Of a DNA stretch of 64,000 bases, positions 21,740-33,150 are shown piece after piece. Positions within the stretch are counted from its first letter, which is position 1, and the number at the start of each line of letters is the position of its first letter. The translations under genes and the position numbers were made by a program. The stretch comes from Norana najaformis (taxonomy: Eukaryota; Annelida; Clitellata; Crassiclitellata; Hormogastridae), in contig OZ029913.1 of NCBI GenBank assembly GCA_964023275.1, positions 43,338,757-43,402,756 of the forward strand. Direction: 5' to 3'. The notes under the pieces are model-generated. The model was given only the letters and a program-made list of their open reading frames with translations. It ran no database searches and had not been told where the DNA came from.

Positions 21740-22010
21740 ATCCGTCTGAGACAACCTTTCTCTGCATACGAAGCCGACTGCATTTTTGACCAAACAATCG
21801 CCGAACACTTGAAACAAAACCACTTATGCCATAATTAAGATTAATTGCCTTAATTCGTCGACCGCAGACATTAATTTGCAGGCTTAATTGCATCCATTCT
21901 TCGAGAGGCAAGGAGATACAATTCGAGGATGACACCGTACCAATGACGTACAACTGTTCATAAAACGCCACCTGTCGTAGAAATTCATCTCTGTCCTGTT
22001 CATTCTACTT
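21740..22010. promoter_or_regulatory. Candidate enhancer: homeodomain-site cluster
   Basis: Non-repetitive block with five TAAT-core sites within about 60 bp: TAATTAAG (21833), TTAATTG (21841), CTTAATTCG (21850), TTAATTTGC (21870) and CTTAATTG (21883). This density of antennapedia/paired-class homeodomain motifs in otherwise unique sequence is typical of developmental enhancers. The nearest developmental gene is the mab-21-like gene 14 kb away. Function is inferred from motif density only. Confidence 0.35.
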
Positions 22011-22599
22011 CTCACCAAGCGAAGGCTTGGATATTGCTTCGGGTGGGTCTTTCCCAGAAATTCCACCCCACTCATCCGCTTTCTGGTACTTAGGTTAGTG
22101 TTTTGGGGCGGGCAAATCTCTCAATCATTAGTGGTAACAAATTCGATTTTTATTAACCATTATACCGCGATCGAGTCTATCTGGAGAAGCCCTGTCGTCT
22201 TTTCCCAGCGACGGTTCACGACCCCGTCACAGTCGACCGGTCAAGCGGCCGCAAGGAGGTTCGCTTCACCGGCGCAGCCCGGCATTCCGTCACGCTTGGC
22301 TGAGTACTAACGATAGCGCAGCCTTCCGAGTCCATTAATCGTACCCGGCGAATGTTCATGGGCGCTGATTCCATTGTCTCTGATTGTCTTTCGCCCCCCT
22401 TTGGCCCACCCTCGGAACACACACGAGGCCGAGCTATCGTTAGCTGAAACAATCGCCTGTGTATTTAGACCCGTCAATAGACGAGCGCTAAACTGCAAAT
22501 GCATACGTACGTAAATACAAACAAATACACAGATACATTTGAGAAGGGCTTCAGCGCTTTGAGAACGTAAGAAAAGGTGCTATATTAAGTGTTTTGATA
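22011..22599. other. Unique GC-richer block, unassigned
   Basis: 22180-22460 is non-repetitive and CpG-containing (cgatcgagtc, gtcgaccggtcaagcggccg). No splice-bounded coding segment was convincing. It may be a conserved noncoding element. Confidence 0.3.
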
Positions 22600-22745
22600 T
22601 AAACACACGCAGCACACAAACACGCAAGCACAGACACAGACAAACAGATACACACAGACATACATGCATACATACATACATACATACATACATACACACA
22701 AACATACATATGCAGATACATATATACACATGTGTATGTACGTAT
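22600..22745. repeat. (CA)n/(CATA)n microsatellite region
   Basis: Degenerate acacac and agacaca units followed by about ten catacatacata units at 22657-22698 and acatatatacaca. Confidence 0.8.
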
Positions 22746-23339
22746 GCATCATGACACTTAATGTAGCCCTTTAGTATCTCACAAAAGCGCTGCAAACTGC
22801 ACAGAAATTCAGTTGGTCGAATTGCCATCCATTCGGAAGCAGGATGGCAAGTGCACGAATCGACCAATTTACTCTGGCGATTGCATCTCCAGCGCTGCTC
22901 AGAGTCACGCGATCGGAGCATTTAATCCGTCCGTTGAGAGCTCGTATCAGTCAGTCAGTCGACCATTCGAGGCAGATCAGCGGAACCATTAGTATCCCAG
23001 TTCCCTTGTCAACTATTACCAGCTCAGACTTTAAAGGCGGCGCAATTTGCCTTAACGCGAATATCATGCATAGACGTCGGCAGCAATTCTCTGGGCTGTT
23101 TCGTTAGTTTTAAATGTTTCGGCTGGTCTATCGAACATAGACGTTACCTCAAGTAGGTAAGTACTTTAGGTTTGAGGAAGCTAAGAGAATGAAATCGCAA
23201 CATCTCACCAATCTTCGAAATCCACATCAATGGGATACCTATTTCCAACATCTAATATTTAATTCGATTAGATGAATTTCGTTCGACTACGGCAAATACA
23301 AGTCTAAAGTCTCCCATGTCTCAGAGTGGAACAAAGGAG
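22746..23339. other. Unassigned unique sequence
   Basis: 22830-23070 is non-repetitive and moderately GC-rich, with a (CAGT)3 run near 22949. I see no coding or repeat evidence in the rest. Confidence 0.3.
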
Positions 23340-23600
23340 TGGTCACTTCCTACTCTTAGACCCTTGAGGCAGCAGTGGACATATCCCAAGGGTAGGAGCA
23401 TCGCAGGATTTTCCGTTTACTTTCCAACTTACGGCGTTGCCAAATTCTGCTGCTTAGCGACCGAAACAAGTGAGGGCGAACAACCCCGCCACTGCCGTAG
23501 TCGGTTGTTGCCAGTCCCACGCCTGGATGAAGGAGGAGGGCAACACTAATCATCTTCGTTATGACACATAGCGTCGTTAAACAGCAACGACTATTTTGTC
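23340..23600 (-). repeat. Dispersed repeat family F, copy 1
   Basis: On the minus strand ccttgggatatgtccactg and ggcaacgccgtaagttgg match ccttgggatctgtccactg and ggtaacggcgttagctgg in the plus-strand segment at 43890-44030, in the same order, so this is a two-copy dispersed repeat. Identity unknown. The open frame across it (23356-23643) is not supported as a gene. Confidence 0.55.
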
Positions 23601-23754
23601 CAGGGCCGTTACATGAAGTACACAAGAGGTTGCTGCCAAACAACAGTCCTTAACTTGACTAAGGCAGCGCAAGACGGAATTAAATGTGGACAACTGCAGA
23701 CCATTGATAACAATTACGATGAGATTAAGTTAGTAAGCTATTGCAGCAACTATG

Positions 23755-23900
23755 CATGCATGCAATGTATGTATGTATGTATGTATGTATTTATGTATGC
23801 ATGTATATATGCATGTACGTATGCGTGTATCTATGTATGTATGCATGCATGCATGCATGCATGTATTTATGTATATGTGTGTATGCATGCATGCATGTTG
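23755..23900. repeat. (TATG)n/(CATG)n microsatellite
   Basis: tatgtatgtatgtatg units at 23767-23800 and gcatgcatgcatg runs at 23844-23898. Simple sequence only. Confidence 0.85.
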
Positions 23901-23959
23901 ACGTTTTTCTGCGACCTTACTACAGTCTCGAATAACTTGACTAGGGGCATCTACGGAGT

Positions 23960-24045
23960 CTGCTCATTAGACTTGAAACCGTAATCGTTGGATTACAGAC
24001 CCAGGGCGCTACCGAAAAGACCACCTTGCCGTTGAGTTGCTAGAG
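23960..24045 (-). mobile_element. tRNA-like SINE head
   Basis: On the minus strand: gtagcgccctgggtctgtaa, tccaacgattac and GGTTTCAAGTC (B-box-like), with GTA at the anticodon position. It shares aatcgttgga, tacagaccca and accttgccg with 25270-25325, so both are heads of one tRNA-derived SINE. Confidence 0.45.
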
Positions 24046-24299
24046 GAATTGTTAATCGTCGAGTGACAACGACTTTGATTATGGAAATTAAAACAGATGA
24101 CGCCTATGCAGAGAGGGTCTCATATTTCGAGATGAGCATCTGATGATGATGTTGATGGTGCGCTGTTTCTCGATGGACGAGGAACACTTGGCCATCTGTT
24201 CACACCTACAGGAGTCACAGATGGATAGAACGACCGCTAGGCAGATGGACAGACTGATCGACAGAAAGATCAGGCCAGGCATGCTGGCAGACAGGCCTG

Positions 24300-24389
24300 A
24301 TCTTACTGGCAGACAGACAGACAGAGAAACAGAGTCATACATAGAGACAGAAATATCGATACATTGACAGACAGACAGATAAACAGTAG

Positions 24390-24473
<84 letters not shown>
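24300..24473. repeat. (ACAG)n and pure (GA)39 microsatellite
   Basis: Imperfect cagacagacagag units at 24305-24390, then an uninterrupted GA run at 24395-24473. Confidence 0.9.
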
Positions 24474-24475
<2 letters not shown>

Positions 24476-24729
24476 GACAGGCAGAAAGAGACCTTAACCT
24501 ACCCTATACCCTACCTACCCTACCCACCCTACAACACCCAATCCAAATGTTACACGCATTATCAAACTCATGTAACATCTGATGAAAGTATTTGAAAGAT
24601 ACAGGTTCCCTCGAATGTCTTAATTTTATCTTCGTGAGTTTATTTTTCATTTTTGTGCTCAATCCCTTGCACGTCAGCGATGATTTCCCCGTGTGGCGTA
24701 TTCAATTTAAAATTTAAAGTTTGACTTCT
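24474..24729. other. Unassigned
   Basis: A short (CCTAC)n run at 24497-24530 (ctaccctacctaccctaccc); nothing else is seen. Confidence 0.4.
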
Positions 24730-24940
24730 AAAGCCAAGAATACCATCCTTCTATCATCTCTTAATGCATTGCTAATTCCAAATCATCCTCCAGTGTATAC
24801 AGTTGCGTTCTTCTGATACTGGCTTCAGTGGCTTGTTACTAGGACTTAGGTTTAGGACAATTACAGGACCACTTGCTTTCAGCTGCTGTGCTCCTCCTAC
24901 TCCGAGAGCGAGGTCCTCCAGGGCAGATAAGCAGACATGG
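24730..24940 (+). mobile_element. L2-like remnant
   Basis: gttcttctgatactggctt, cttgttactaggacttaggt and cttgctttcagctgctgtgc match the remnant at 9860-9960 that encodes the CAFSYCASRIW segment. Short and non-coding. Confidence 0.5.
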
Positions 24941-25184
24941 CCGCAGCAATAAAAGCACTTTTTTAAAACTTCCCAGCTTGCGATGCATGGCATACAATAC
25001 CACACTGAATAAATTGCTGAGTGAATAAGCACAAGTGTCCTGGCATTCCACGGGTGGTCCCAAGCCAAGTCCTAACCGCACCCCCAATCTGTAATAGTTT
25101 TAAGGACGCATTCTTATCGAAGACAATATAGCCTCGGCGTTGCTTATTATTTTATTTTGTATTTTAGAGGCTATAGAGCATTTA

Positions 25185-25325
25185 ATACGCGCGCCTGAAA
25201 CTGAGACTCGAGACAAGAGTGAGCGAACAACTAGCTCAGGATTGTTACATGGAGTCCATTCAGCCGGCTCGTACCCACAATCGTTGGAATACAGACCCAA
25301 CGCTTACAACCTTGCCGCTTAACTT
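25185..25325 (-). mobile_element. tRNA-like SINE head, second copy
   Basis: Minus-strand aagcgttgggtctgtattcc and gtgggtacgagcc (B-box-like) parallel the copy at 23960-24045. The anticodon-loop position is again GTA. Confidence 0.45.
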
Positions 25326-25584
25326 CGCTGTACTTGTTAGCGTCACATTCACAGCGCCAAGCATGGCAATGTTAATGTCGAACGGTTTCAGGCATTGAAT
25401 TCCATTCAGCAATCTCAGAGATGCATGCTTATCCGTCATGCCTGATGACTTATTCAAGACCAAGTCCGTGTTAGACGCCAGCGGTAACATGAACAACTGA
25501 ATAATAAATGACACACGCGCAATCACATCGACATCTTCGAGATATATGTACTCCGCGTATACAGAAAAATACTTGGACATGGAT

Positions 25585-25700
25585 TTCTGCGGTGGACACT
25601 ATGCTCAACAATAACAATTATAAACTTACTCCATATCGAGAAATCCATTCAGTTAGTCTATATACATTTGTAGGCCTATGCAGCGACTGTTTTATTTTGT
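25585..25700 (-). repeat. Dispersed repeat, inverse of 27015-27116
   Basis: About 110 bp (tatgctcaacaataacaatt, aaatccattca, acatttgtaggcctatgcag, cgactg) is the near-exact reverse complement of 27015-27116, so the pair forms an inverted repeat about 1.3 kb apart. Probably two copies of one non-autonomous DNA transposon (see 26768-27140). From 25326 to 25584 nothing is recognised. Confidence 0.7.
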
Positions 25701-25964
25701 CAGGTTTCGAGCCGCATGGTCGCTTTTCTGTCTCCATTTCACGCTTTAATGAATTCCGCTACGGCCGACTGATTTGATATTTCCGAACATTTGTAATAGC
25801 CGGCGACACTTAATGGTCTACCGCCGACTGACTGCAGACATGTGTAGGCTTTTGTGATGCATAGGAAACCTAGTATAATATTAATTCTTGCTAATAGCAA
25901 TTCGGCTAATGGCAAACTATAGGCGATGCGATGGTCTGTTCAGGAATGCGCTTCGTCTGTATCC

Positions 25965-26452
25965 CAATCAGTGGCGGCTCTAGGTTTTCCCAAAAGGGTG
26001 GTAAGAGAAGGCCGTGGGACCAGCAGAGGAACCTGAGGCGGATTTTAATGAAAATGAAAATTGCTCTAACATGGTTTAACTCCGAGTGGCACTGACAAGA
26101 AATCCGAACCGGAGCTACCAGAATCACTTTATTTCAAACATATAAATTATAAACAATATACATATACTTATTGAAGTGCAAGTTTACGATTGTCATGCCT
26201 GGTGTCAAACGCTTCCATCTTAATTGACACTGCGCGAACAGATTCAACTGACAGCATTGCCAAACTGCTTAAGCGAAAGCCAGGAATTATTGTTGTTATT
26301 TTGTTATGAATTAATACATTAATTTCTCAGTTTTAATTTCTAATACGATAAATATCGATAGATGTAACCCACACAAACAAAAGCTGTTTGGATTCCTCAG
26401 TAATTGTTAAGAGTGTAAAGGGTTCTGAGACCAAAAATCTGAGAACCGCTGC
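25965..26452. mobile_element. Fossil hAT-type terminal sequences
   Basis: cagtggcggctctagg (25969) looks like a hAT terminal inverted repeat. At 26428-26452 ccaaaaatctgagaaccgctg is the complement of cagcggttctcag, the classic Charlie/hAT terminus, preceded by the expected taaagggttctgagacc. The two ends do not match each other well, so they may be from two elements. No transposase is left between them. Confidence 0.4.
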
Positions 26453-26767
26453 TCTAGCATGTAGGCCTATACCAACACATCTAGAAATCATCTTGGCAAA
26501 AATTCGTGTAACAAAAAGATATATGTTCCTTAGAAATTCTTTTTTTTAAATAAACAACGCTAAGGAATTAAACTCGCAGGTAAAAATGAATTAAATTTAG
26601 GACCTAACCAGTCCAAAAAATAAAGTAAAGTAACGTAATTAACCGTTTTTTTATAAAGGTAGATTTCTGAACTGATGGAAGGTGGTAGGTTGTAGGAAAA
26701 CTGTTCGAAAATGTTGACAGGACAGGATGAAGCAACGAGACGACGAGCAAAGTGGAGACAACACATG

Positions 26768-27140
26768 CAGCGCCCGTCGGACCTCTTAGGTCGGACCTCT
26801 TAGGTCGGACCTCTTAGGTCGGACCTCTTAGGTCGGACCTCTTAGGTCGGACCTCTTAGGTCGGACCTCTTAGGTCGGACCTCTTAGGTCGGACCTCTTA
26901 GGTCGGACCTCTTAGGTCGCCAGTCGGACCTCTTAGGTCCGGCGTTGTGGACGACACCGAGAGCGCCGTGTAGCATAATATCAATTCTTATAAAGCATAA
27001 AATTCTTATTCAGCATAAAATAAATCAGTCGCTGCATAGACCTACAAATGTATACAGACTAAATGAATGGATTTATCGCTGTGGAGTATAATTGTTATTG
27101 TTGAGCATAGTTGTGGACCTCTCAGGTCCGACTGGCGCTG
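26768..27140. mobile_element. Non-autonomous DNA transposon with imperfect TIRs
   Basis: The left end CAGCGCCCGTCGGACCT (26768) and the right end, as reverse complement of 27113-27140, CAGCGCCAGTCGGACCT, are imperfect terminal inverted repeats. The interior (27015-27116) recurs in inverse at 25585-25700. Left and right flanks show only a possible TG dinucleotide duplication, so the superfamily is not assigned. The left TIR region has expanded into the minisatellite listed separately. Confidence 0.55.
26776..26938. repeat. 14-bp minisatellite, about 11 units
   Basis: Ten essentially identical head-to-tail units GTCGGACCTCTTAG, a break (gtcgcca) and an eleventh copy. Each junction forms the palindrome AGGTC-G-GACCT. 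The unit equals the inner part of the transposon TIR it sits in. Confidence 0.95.
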
Positions 27141-27730
27141 TGTCAAAAAAACCATTACGATTCTACAACTCTGTTGTAGAATCTTAATGTTTTAGGAAAA
27201 TATTGGAACGTTACCAGGGCGGATGGAGTTGATGGCAGCGGAGAGACGTGAGAGGTCGCGATCGGAACTTTGTGAGCGAACGGCAAGGCAACCCGTCAGC
27301 GTTGAAGTGAGGCACTATGGAGAGGGCTGGCTGATGTCTTGGTCATCGCCAACTGCGGTTGTTGAGAGCAGGTCGGATGTATGCATAACGTAGCATTTAT
27401 GAGCTCACGGACAGTGCAGTAAGAGCTACAAGTTTTTACAAGACTTAGCTCCCATTTCTAGAACTTTAACAGTAACTCATTACATATGTTTAGAAACGTA
27501 TTACACATGCTTTGGTATCCATATATAGATTTAATCATGTACATATGCACAATGTATGCATGTACGGGTGCATGCAGTATGTATACACTGACAGTCTCCG
27601 TCTTACTGGATTAACCTTCTGGAAATGACTAGATTTGTAGTAAGGCATTGGAGCGCCATCGATTAATCTCTTATGCATTATTATAACAAGGCTATAGAAG
27701 TTATGTTTGAACTGTAATAAGACCCAGTTC
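27141..27730. other. Unassigned
   Basis: No gene or repeat is recognised. A short perfect hairpin, attctacaactc/ttgtagaat, lies at about 27160-27184. Confidence 0.35.
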
Positions 27731-28205
27731 ATCTGTCTTGGTGGCCGCTTGCAGCTTGCCAAGATCGATCTCTCCTCCTTACGCCAGAGATTTCCTGGTA
27801 TCTCCTTCTCTACTATATACGGTCCGGGATCTCGGGGTTGTACTGGATCAGGAGCTTTCCCTGTCTGCTCATGTTAACAGCGTCTCTCGTTCTTGTTTTT
27901 ATCATCTTCGTCAGCTCCGTACCATTCGCCGTACTTTTTCCTTTCACGCTATCTCCACTCTGGTCCATGCCCTCATTTGCACCAGGGTTGACTTTGGGAA
28001 CGCCATCTTTACCGGCCTATCGCTAGCCAACACTGCTAAGCTGCAATCTCTGCTTAACTCTGCTGCTTGTCTCATTGGGGGCATTCCAAGATATGGCCAC
28101 ATCTCTCTTATATTCGTGAAACTATTCACTGGCTCCCCGTCCAGCAGCGTGTTGTTGGCTCTGCAGCACATCACAAATGGCTGAGAAGAATTCTCCACAT
28201 TTCGT
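27731..28205 (+). mobile_element. L2/CR1-like LINE fragment
   Basis: The 148-codon frame contains VRDLGVVLDQELSLSAHVN, RSCFYHLRQLRTIRR and RVDFGNAIFTGL, then AKLQSLLNSAACLI, the order expected for the post-palm region of L2/CR1 proteins (LGVxLD...SH...CFYHLRxLRxIR...DYCNxLL...LQxVQNAAARLI). The frame breaks at about 28100. Confidence 0.8.
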
Positions 28206-28214
28206 GGCGTGAAA

Positions 28215-28530
28215 GAAATCAAATAAAACTATAAGAGAACAAGAGGATATAGAGAATATGATCGGAAAGAGAAGACTGAAATGGATGGGACATGTAATTC
28301 GTATGGACAGAGATAGGCGAGTCAATCAAGCAATGAACTGGATTCCTGAAGGGAAACGGAGGAGGGGAAGACCAAGGAAGAACTGGCCAAAGACCATCAG
28401 AGAAGACCTTGGGTGTTTGGAGATATCATGGGATGAGGCAGGAAGACTCGCGGTCGACAGAGATGAATGGAGAAGCTGCGTTGCCCCATGTGCAGACCTG
28501 CACAGGAAGGACTAAGTACTAAGTAAGCAC
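28215..28530 (+). mobile_element. RTE-like LINE C-terminal fragment with (TAAG) tail
   Basis: 28258-28515 encodes GKRRLKWMGHVIRMDRDRR, then WIPEGKRRRGRPRKNW and DEWRSCVAPC, the standard C-terminus of RTE/BovB-like polyproteins. It ends right before aagtactaagtaagc, a (TAAG)n 3' tail. It abuts the L2 fragment at 27731-28205. Confidence 0.85.
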
Positions 28531-28739
28531 GTATTTTCACAACGGTTACATAGAATTTAGATCATAAGAGTAAATAAATGAGTATTGAAAAATCACAGTC
28601 AAACAAGCATGACCTTCAGGTGGCATTTCCCATCGATTGAATAAATGCAATTCAGTCAGTGGTGCGCCCTATACAAAAATCTCGTGTATAAGCCGTATTA
28701 TCGCAATGCCCAGAAAGCGTGACCAGGGGGAAGTCTAAG

Positions 28740-29060
28740 TCGGCCATGCGTGGCCGTTGCCTCCGGCTTTAAAGGTTATCAAACCGCACACGGCAAAGGA
28801 ATGACCGTTTACGAGAGGCAAGCTTCCGGTTTTAGTACCAACAGAGTCTGCCGTCCAGTCGGCGCCATGTTGAATGAATGCATGCAAACATGGCTGTCTT
28901 TCCCGCCAGGCTCGGACGAACAGAGTACAATTGCGGATTTCCGATTGCGGCCTGATTACTTCGCGTACACTGGGCGCCGCCATTTTGCCAGACGATATGC
29001 AACGTTGCTATTTTGTTTACACCCAGCACGCGTGCACGGAAATGTCGCCGGCGTATAAAC
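28740..29060. promoter_or_regulatory. CpG-rich block with YY1-type sites
   Basis: Unique, CpG-dense sequence with GCCGCCATTTTG (about 28977-28988), a full YY1 consensus, and a weaker GGCGCCATGTTG (28860). Such pairs mark promoters of broadly expressed genes. No coding exon could be tied to it, so it may be a promoter of a gene outside the window or of a noncoding transcript. Confidence 0.3.
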
Positions 29061-30570
29061 AAGTTTTCGGACAATATTTTCGAGCTTCGAATGTTTATAT
29101 ACAGTCTCTTTTTCGAGTTAACTGCCTGTCACTGAAGGTCAACGAAATTACCTTCAACTCAGTAAAGGTTAATAAAAAGCAGGCGAGGTTATTTGAGTTG
29201 CCTATACGAAACTCTGATTCATGTCGGAGTAGTGTACTGCTACCCTAAACGATTGATAAGGGCCCTTAGCGGGTTTGAGGACTATATATAGGGTAGTAAG
29301 TATTGTTTACTCTATATGGTTAGATGCATGTAATAATGTAGCTTGGCACACACAGTGTATATGCAACCTATTTATATAAATAGGCCTACTATTTATTTAC
29401 ACAACAAATTGAGCTCTGTCGTGTTAAGAAACTTTGTGTTAATAAAATGAAGTTGTATAAAACCGTTATTTTCCACCAACAAAGTTCACGCACTGAAAAT
29501 GGGTGACTGTTGGCTGGACTAAGTTATAAGTTCCTTCGAAGTTTTTATTTTGATGGCTATGTGGCTTCACTGTTAACTTTGTAATCGTTATAATACTGCC
29601 GTTCTATAGAGTGTCCAGTTCAGCACAATAAGACACAATACAATATAACAAAATACAACTCAACACTACAGAAAGTGATATGACACGACACAATAGGTGC
29701 GACACAAAACAAGTATCTTCAGTGCTAAGGTTGTTTGTGCAAGATGTCGAATACCTCTAAAGGTAAAGTAAGATAAGGTAAGATGAGATGGTTGCTCATT
29801 TATTACACGCCTCTATCAGCAGTAGTTATCAGTGCTGCTTTCTGGGACTGAATTTCCTTTCGGATTAAGTGCAAACGCGACAACCGAAATCCAAGAACTT
29901 CATAAACTTTCCTTACGGGTTATACTCGGCTTGACAACGAATTGTTATTTCCACACGACGCACCAGGTTTCGAATCCCAGACGCAGAGGTGAGAGGCAAA
30001 GCATTAACAAGCTGTCATTAAGCAATAGCACAACCTTATTACAAAAAATACACAAAATATAAAAATATATAGCTATATTGCAACACATATTTCAAAATTA
30101 ATAAGTCAATATCTTTTCGACATTCTGTTCTGTTAATTACAAAATTGTTACAAATATTACATCAATATAGGCCTTAAATGTAAATATTACGAAATTAATA
30201 TGTCAAATAGGAACTCGACTGTCGCTCTGTAAAACTAACAACGGAAGTTAATGACTTCAAATGAGTCTAATATGGAGCACTCAATGCATTTAGGAAAAGC
30301 GCTACACAATTCCGTATCTGTACTGATATCGTGATGAGCGATAAAGGGAGTCTTTACATCTCAATTACTTAATGGGTCGTCTATTTAGGGCGGAAAGTAC
30401 GGCCCACCGCGACCGGACGTGGAAATAGGAGGCGGGCGCTGCTACGGAAAGCTGCAGCGGACATTCGGCCGTCGATCGAAAATGGAAGGCCGGTCGAGAC
30501 ATCGTTATTATTATTATTATTGAACATTAGGAAATGAATGGACGCATTGCGTGACAAGAGTCGGACTAGT
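29061..30570. other. Unassigned, no gene seen
   Basis: AT-rich sequence with acaca/cacaata-type low complexity at 29630-29715 and a (GTAAGATAAG)n patch at 29765-29790. A B-box-like GGTTTCGAATCCC at 29967-29979 may be a SINE head. 30360-30500 is GC-rich and unique. Confidence 0.35.
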
Positions 30571-30830
30571 CTACGGCCCTCTGGGGGAGATGGAATGGGA
30601 GAGACAGAAACAGAGGCAATGGCAGAGGCAGGCAGGCAGATACAAAAGCTGAAATAAAGGTAGACACAGAGGGAGATAGAAGCAGAGGCAGAGACAAAAC
30701 TCTGCGAACGAGGTACATAGAGACAGAGGGAGATACAGAAACAGAAGTAGAGATAGAGGCAGACACAGACTGAGATAGAGAGCCAGACAGAGGCAGAGAC
30801 AGAGACAGACGCGGAGTAAGAAACGCCTCA
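30571..30830. repeat. (GACAGA)n purine-rich tract
   Basis: Degenerate gagacagaggcagagaca units. Open frames on the complementary strand are Ser/Leu-rich artefacts. Confidence 0.75.
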
Positions 30831-31729
30831 GCAACCACCAAAAACCGAATTCTGGCAGCGAAGAGAGACGTGGAGGGGAGGGAAAGAGCGTTGCTGGCAC
30901 TATAGATGGAAATCGACGACCCTTAACATCATTCGGCTGCTGAGACTGCGGCTGGAACTGATGCACAAGAAGATGCCAACGACATAATGCACCTCAGGGA
31001 ATGACGCCGAGATTCATAATGGATGGACTCAGCCTCTGAACCAATGAACCACGCACACAACATACACCCACGCACACACGCACACGCACATGTATCATTT
31101 TATATGCATTATATATGTTACTCCAGATATCATATATTATGTCTAATATTTTAGACTAGATATCATGTATTATGCATACTGTACATGTATATAATATAAT
31201 TATGTTCACTATTCATTATTTCGTTCGTTAATTCGTTCCTTCCTCCATTCATTTTAAGCCCCGACAACTAAGACCTGCATATTTTTTATTTTTATTAACC
31301 TGCTTTAGTTTTTAAGCGTGTTTGCGGCTCCCGTTTTATAATCTATCAACGACGAGGTCAGTCAACTTGACCTCTGATGATTTGGGTCAGTTCTTTCCCA
31401 GACTAGGTCATCCATTCTCATCAACAACTCCAACGTAGTCATCACTCCGCGGCATCATCAGGGAAAGATTTCTGACGTTTTTAAAAGGCGCTATATGAAT
31501 GATAGGTTACAGACTCTGAGGAGTTTCTCTTGAAAAGGCGCTGATCATATTTTCGATTACATTACAAAGCACACGGCCTTTATTTCACAGTCAGAGGGTA
31601 ACGGTGGATCATCGCTGATCGTTAGCATTATCTCATCATTTTGTTACTTACATCTCATCTGTGCTAACTCTGTCCGACGGGCAGTGAAGTGAGTAGGATG
31701 ATGGTGATGAGGATACTGATGATTGGGGT
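30831..31729. other. Unassigned
   Basis: Short (CACACG)n at 31055-31090 and AT-rich atatatgttac sequence. An LINE-type terminus motif, ggcgctatatgaatg, occurs at 31487. Nothing else is seen. Confidence 0.35.
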
Positions 31730-31833
31730 CATGCTATTGATTGGGATGACGATGATGACGATGAATAGGATGCTTTAATGATGATGAATAGGGTCACGAT
31801 GATGACGATGATGAAGGTGGTGATGATGATGAC

Positions 31834-31868
<35 letters not shown>

Positions 31869-31885
31869 CGATGATGATGATGATT
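31730..31885. repeat. (GAT)n microsatellite
   Basis: Imperfect gatgatgat/gacgatgat units. Six-frame translation gives only poly-Met/His/Ile frames. Confidence 0.9.
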
Positions 31886-32514
31886 GTCTTCCAGTCGCGA
31901 GTCAGCCGAGTCAGCGATCGTTGCTCTCTGCTCCCAGTGAGACATGCAGGTGGCGCGCTTCCTCCCATCAACTCGAGCCAGTGGTGTCTTCTCCTGCACC
32001 GGACCTTCCTCTTCGAACCGACTGCCGTTATAACACATAGGCCCCCACTCATTATTGCATTTGACTCAGTTCAGCCAACATTTTCGCACTATCTTAAAAC
32101 ACATTTTTTGGATAAGTTAGGTAGTCATGAGTGCAGCTCTTCTGTGAGGTACTTAACGGCAATATATTAAATATCTTGATATAGGCGTACATTCTTACAT
32201 ACATGCATGCGTACATACATACATACATACTTTCATTCTTACGTAGTTACGTATATACGTATGCACACATAAATACACGCCGTCTTGTGAATTCCTGCGG
32301 GTCGGATTCAAGTCGACTCTCGGGCTCCCCACCCCTATTTATGTCTCGTTGTTGAGCACAATTTTCCTGTATTTTGACGTCTTATTTACAAACCCTGTCG
32401 TCTTAAAGACGCCCCCAGTGGGTCCCAATTGAAACCAGGGTCGCCCTGTCTCCCTCCTTAACACCCCGCCCTGACAATTCCCAGATCTACCCACTCTGGC
32501 CGACCATCGAGTAT
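31886..32514. other. Unassigned
   Basis: (CATA)n at 32195-32232 and otherwise unique sequence. A B-box-like GGATTCAAGTC lies at about 32302. No gene is seen. Confidence 0.35.
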
Positions 32515-32710
32515 CAGCGATGATGACTTTAGATAAGGCCCTGTCTCCGGACCACTAACTGTGCCTTAAGTAAACATCGTAAGTCGAGGATGCTAAATAG
32601 CGCGGGATGCGGACTGATCGCCAGCCTTAGCAGCTAAACGACGGAACTTAATTAAGCTAATAGACGAGAAACGTGTCAAATATTTCTGTCAACCGCGTCT
32701 TCAGTCCGCC
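32515..32710. promoter_or_regulatory. Candidate enhancer block
   Basis: Unique sequence carrying a GATA-type site (tagataagg, 32531), a forkhead-type GTAAACA (32571) and two homeodomain cores, TTAATTAAGCTAATA (32649-32663), within 130 bp. It is 3.5 kb downstream of the mab-21-like gene. Enhancer role is inferred. Confidence 0.3.
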
Positions 32711-32769
32711 AGTCAACTCGAGGCTGAAATTAGACCAGAACGTTTAAGAAATGCCTTCTGACAATTGTC

Positions 32770-33150
32770 CTGTTCCGTCTCTGTCTCTCTCTCTCTGTTT
32801 CTGTCTCTCTGTCTTTCAAAAGTAAATTCTTCGTACCAGTGGCATAGTATCATTCCCATAATTATGTAGTTGAACATCTGGGAGGCACTCATTCCTCTGT
32901 CTGTCTGTCTCCTTTTTTACTTAATTCTCCTAAGTCCTATTTCCTCTTCTGTCTCATCTGCCTCTGTTTCATTCTCTTTCTCTGTCTCATTTTATGTCTC
33001 TGTCCAATTCTTAGTGTCTGTCTCATTCTGTCTTAATCTGTCTCTGTCTTATTCTATGTCTCTGTCTCATTCTACGTCTCTGTCTCATTCTGTATCTCTG
33101 TCTTATTCTATATCTCTGTCTTATTCTCTCTCTCTCTCTCTCTCATATTG
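32770..33150. repeat. (TCTG)n/(TCTC)n/(TCATT)n pyrimidine tract
   Basis: ctgtctctctctctctg at 32778-32815, ctgtctgtctgtctc at 32897-32912 and then imperfect ctgtctcattcta units to (CT)n at 33125-33144. Confidence 0.8.
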
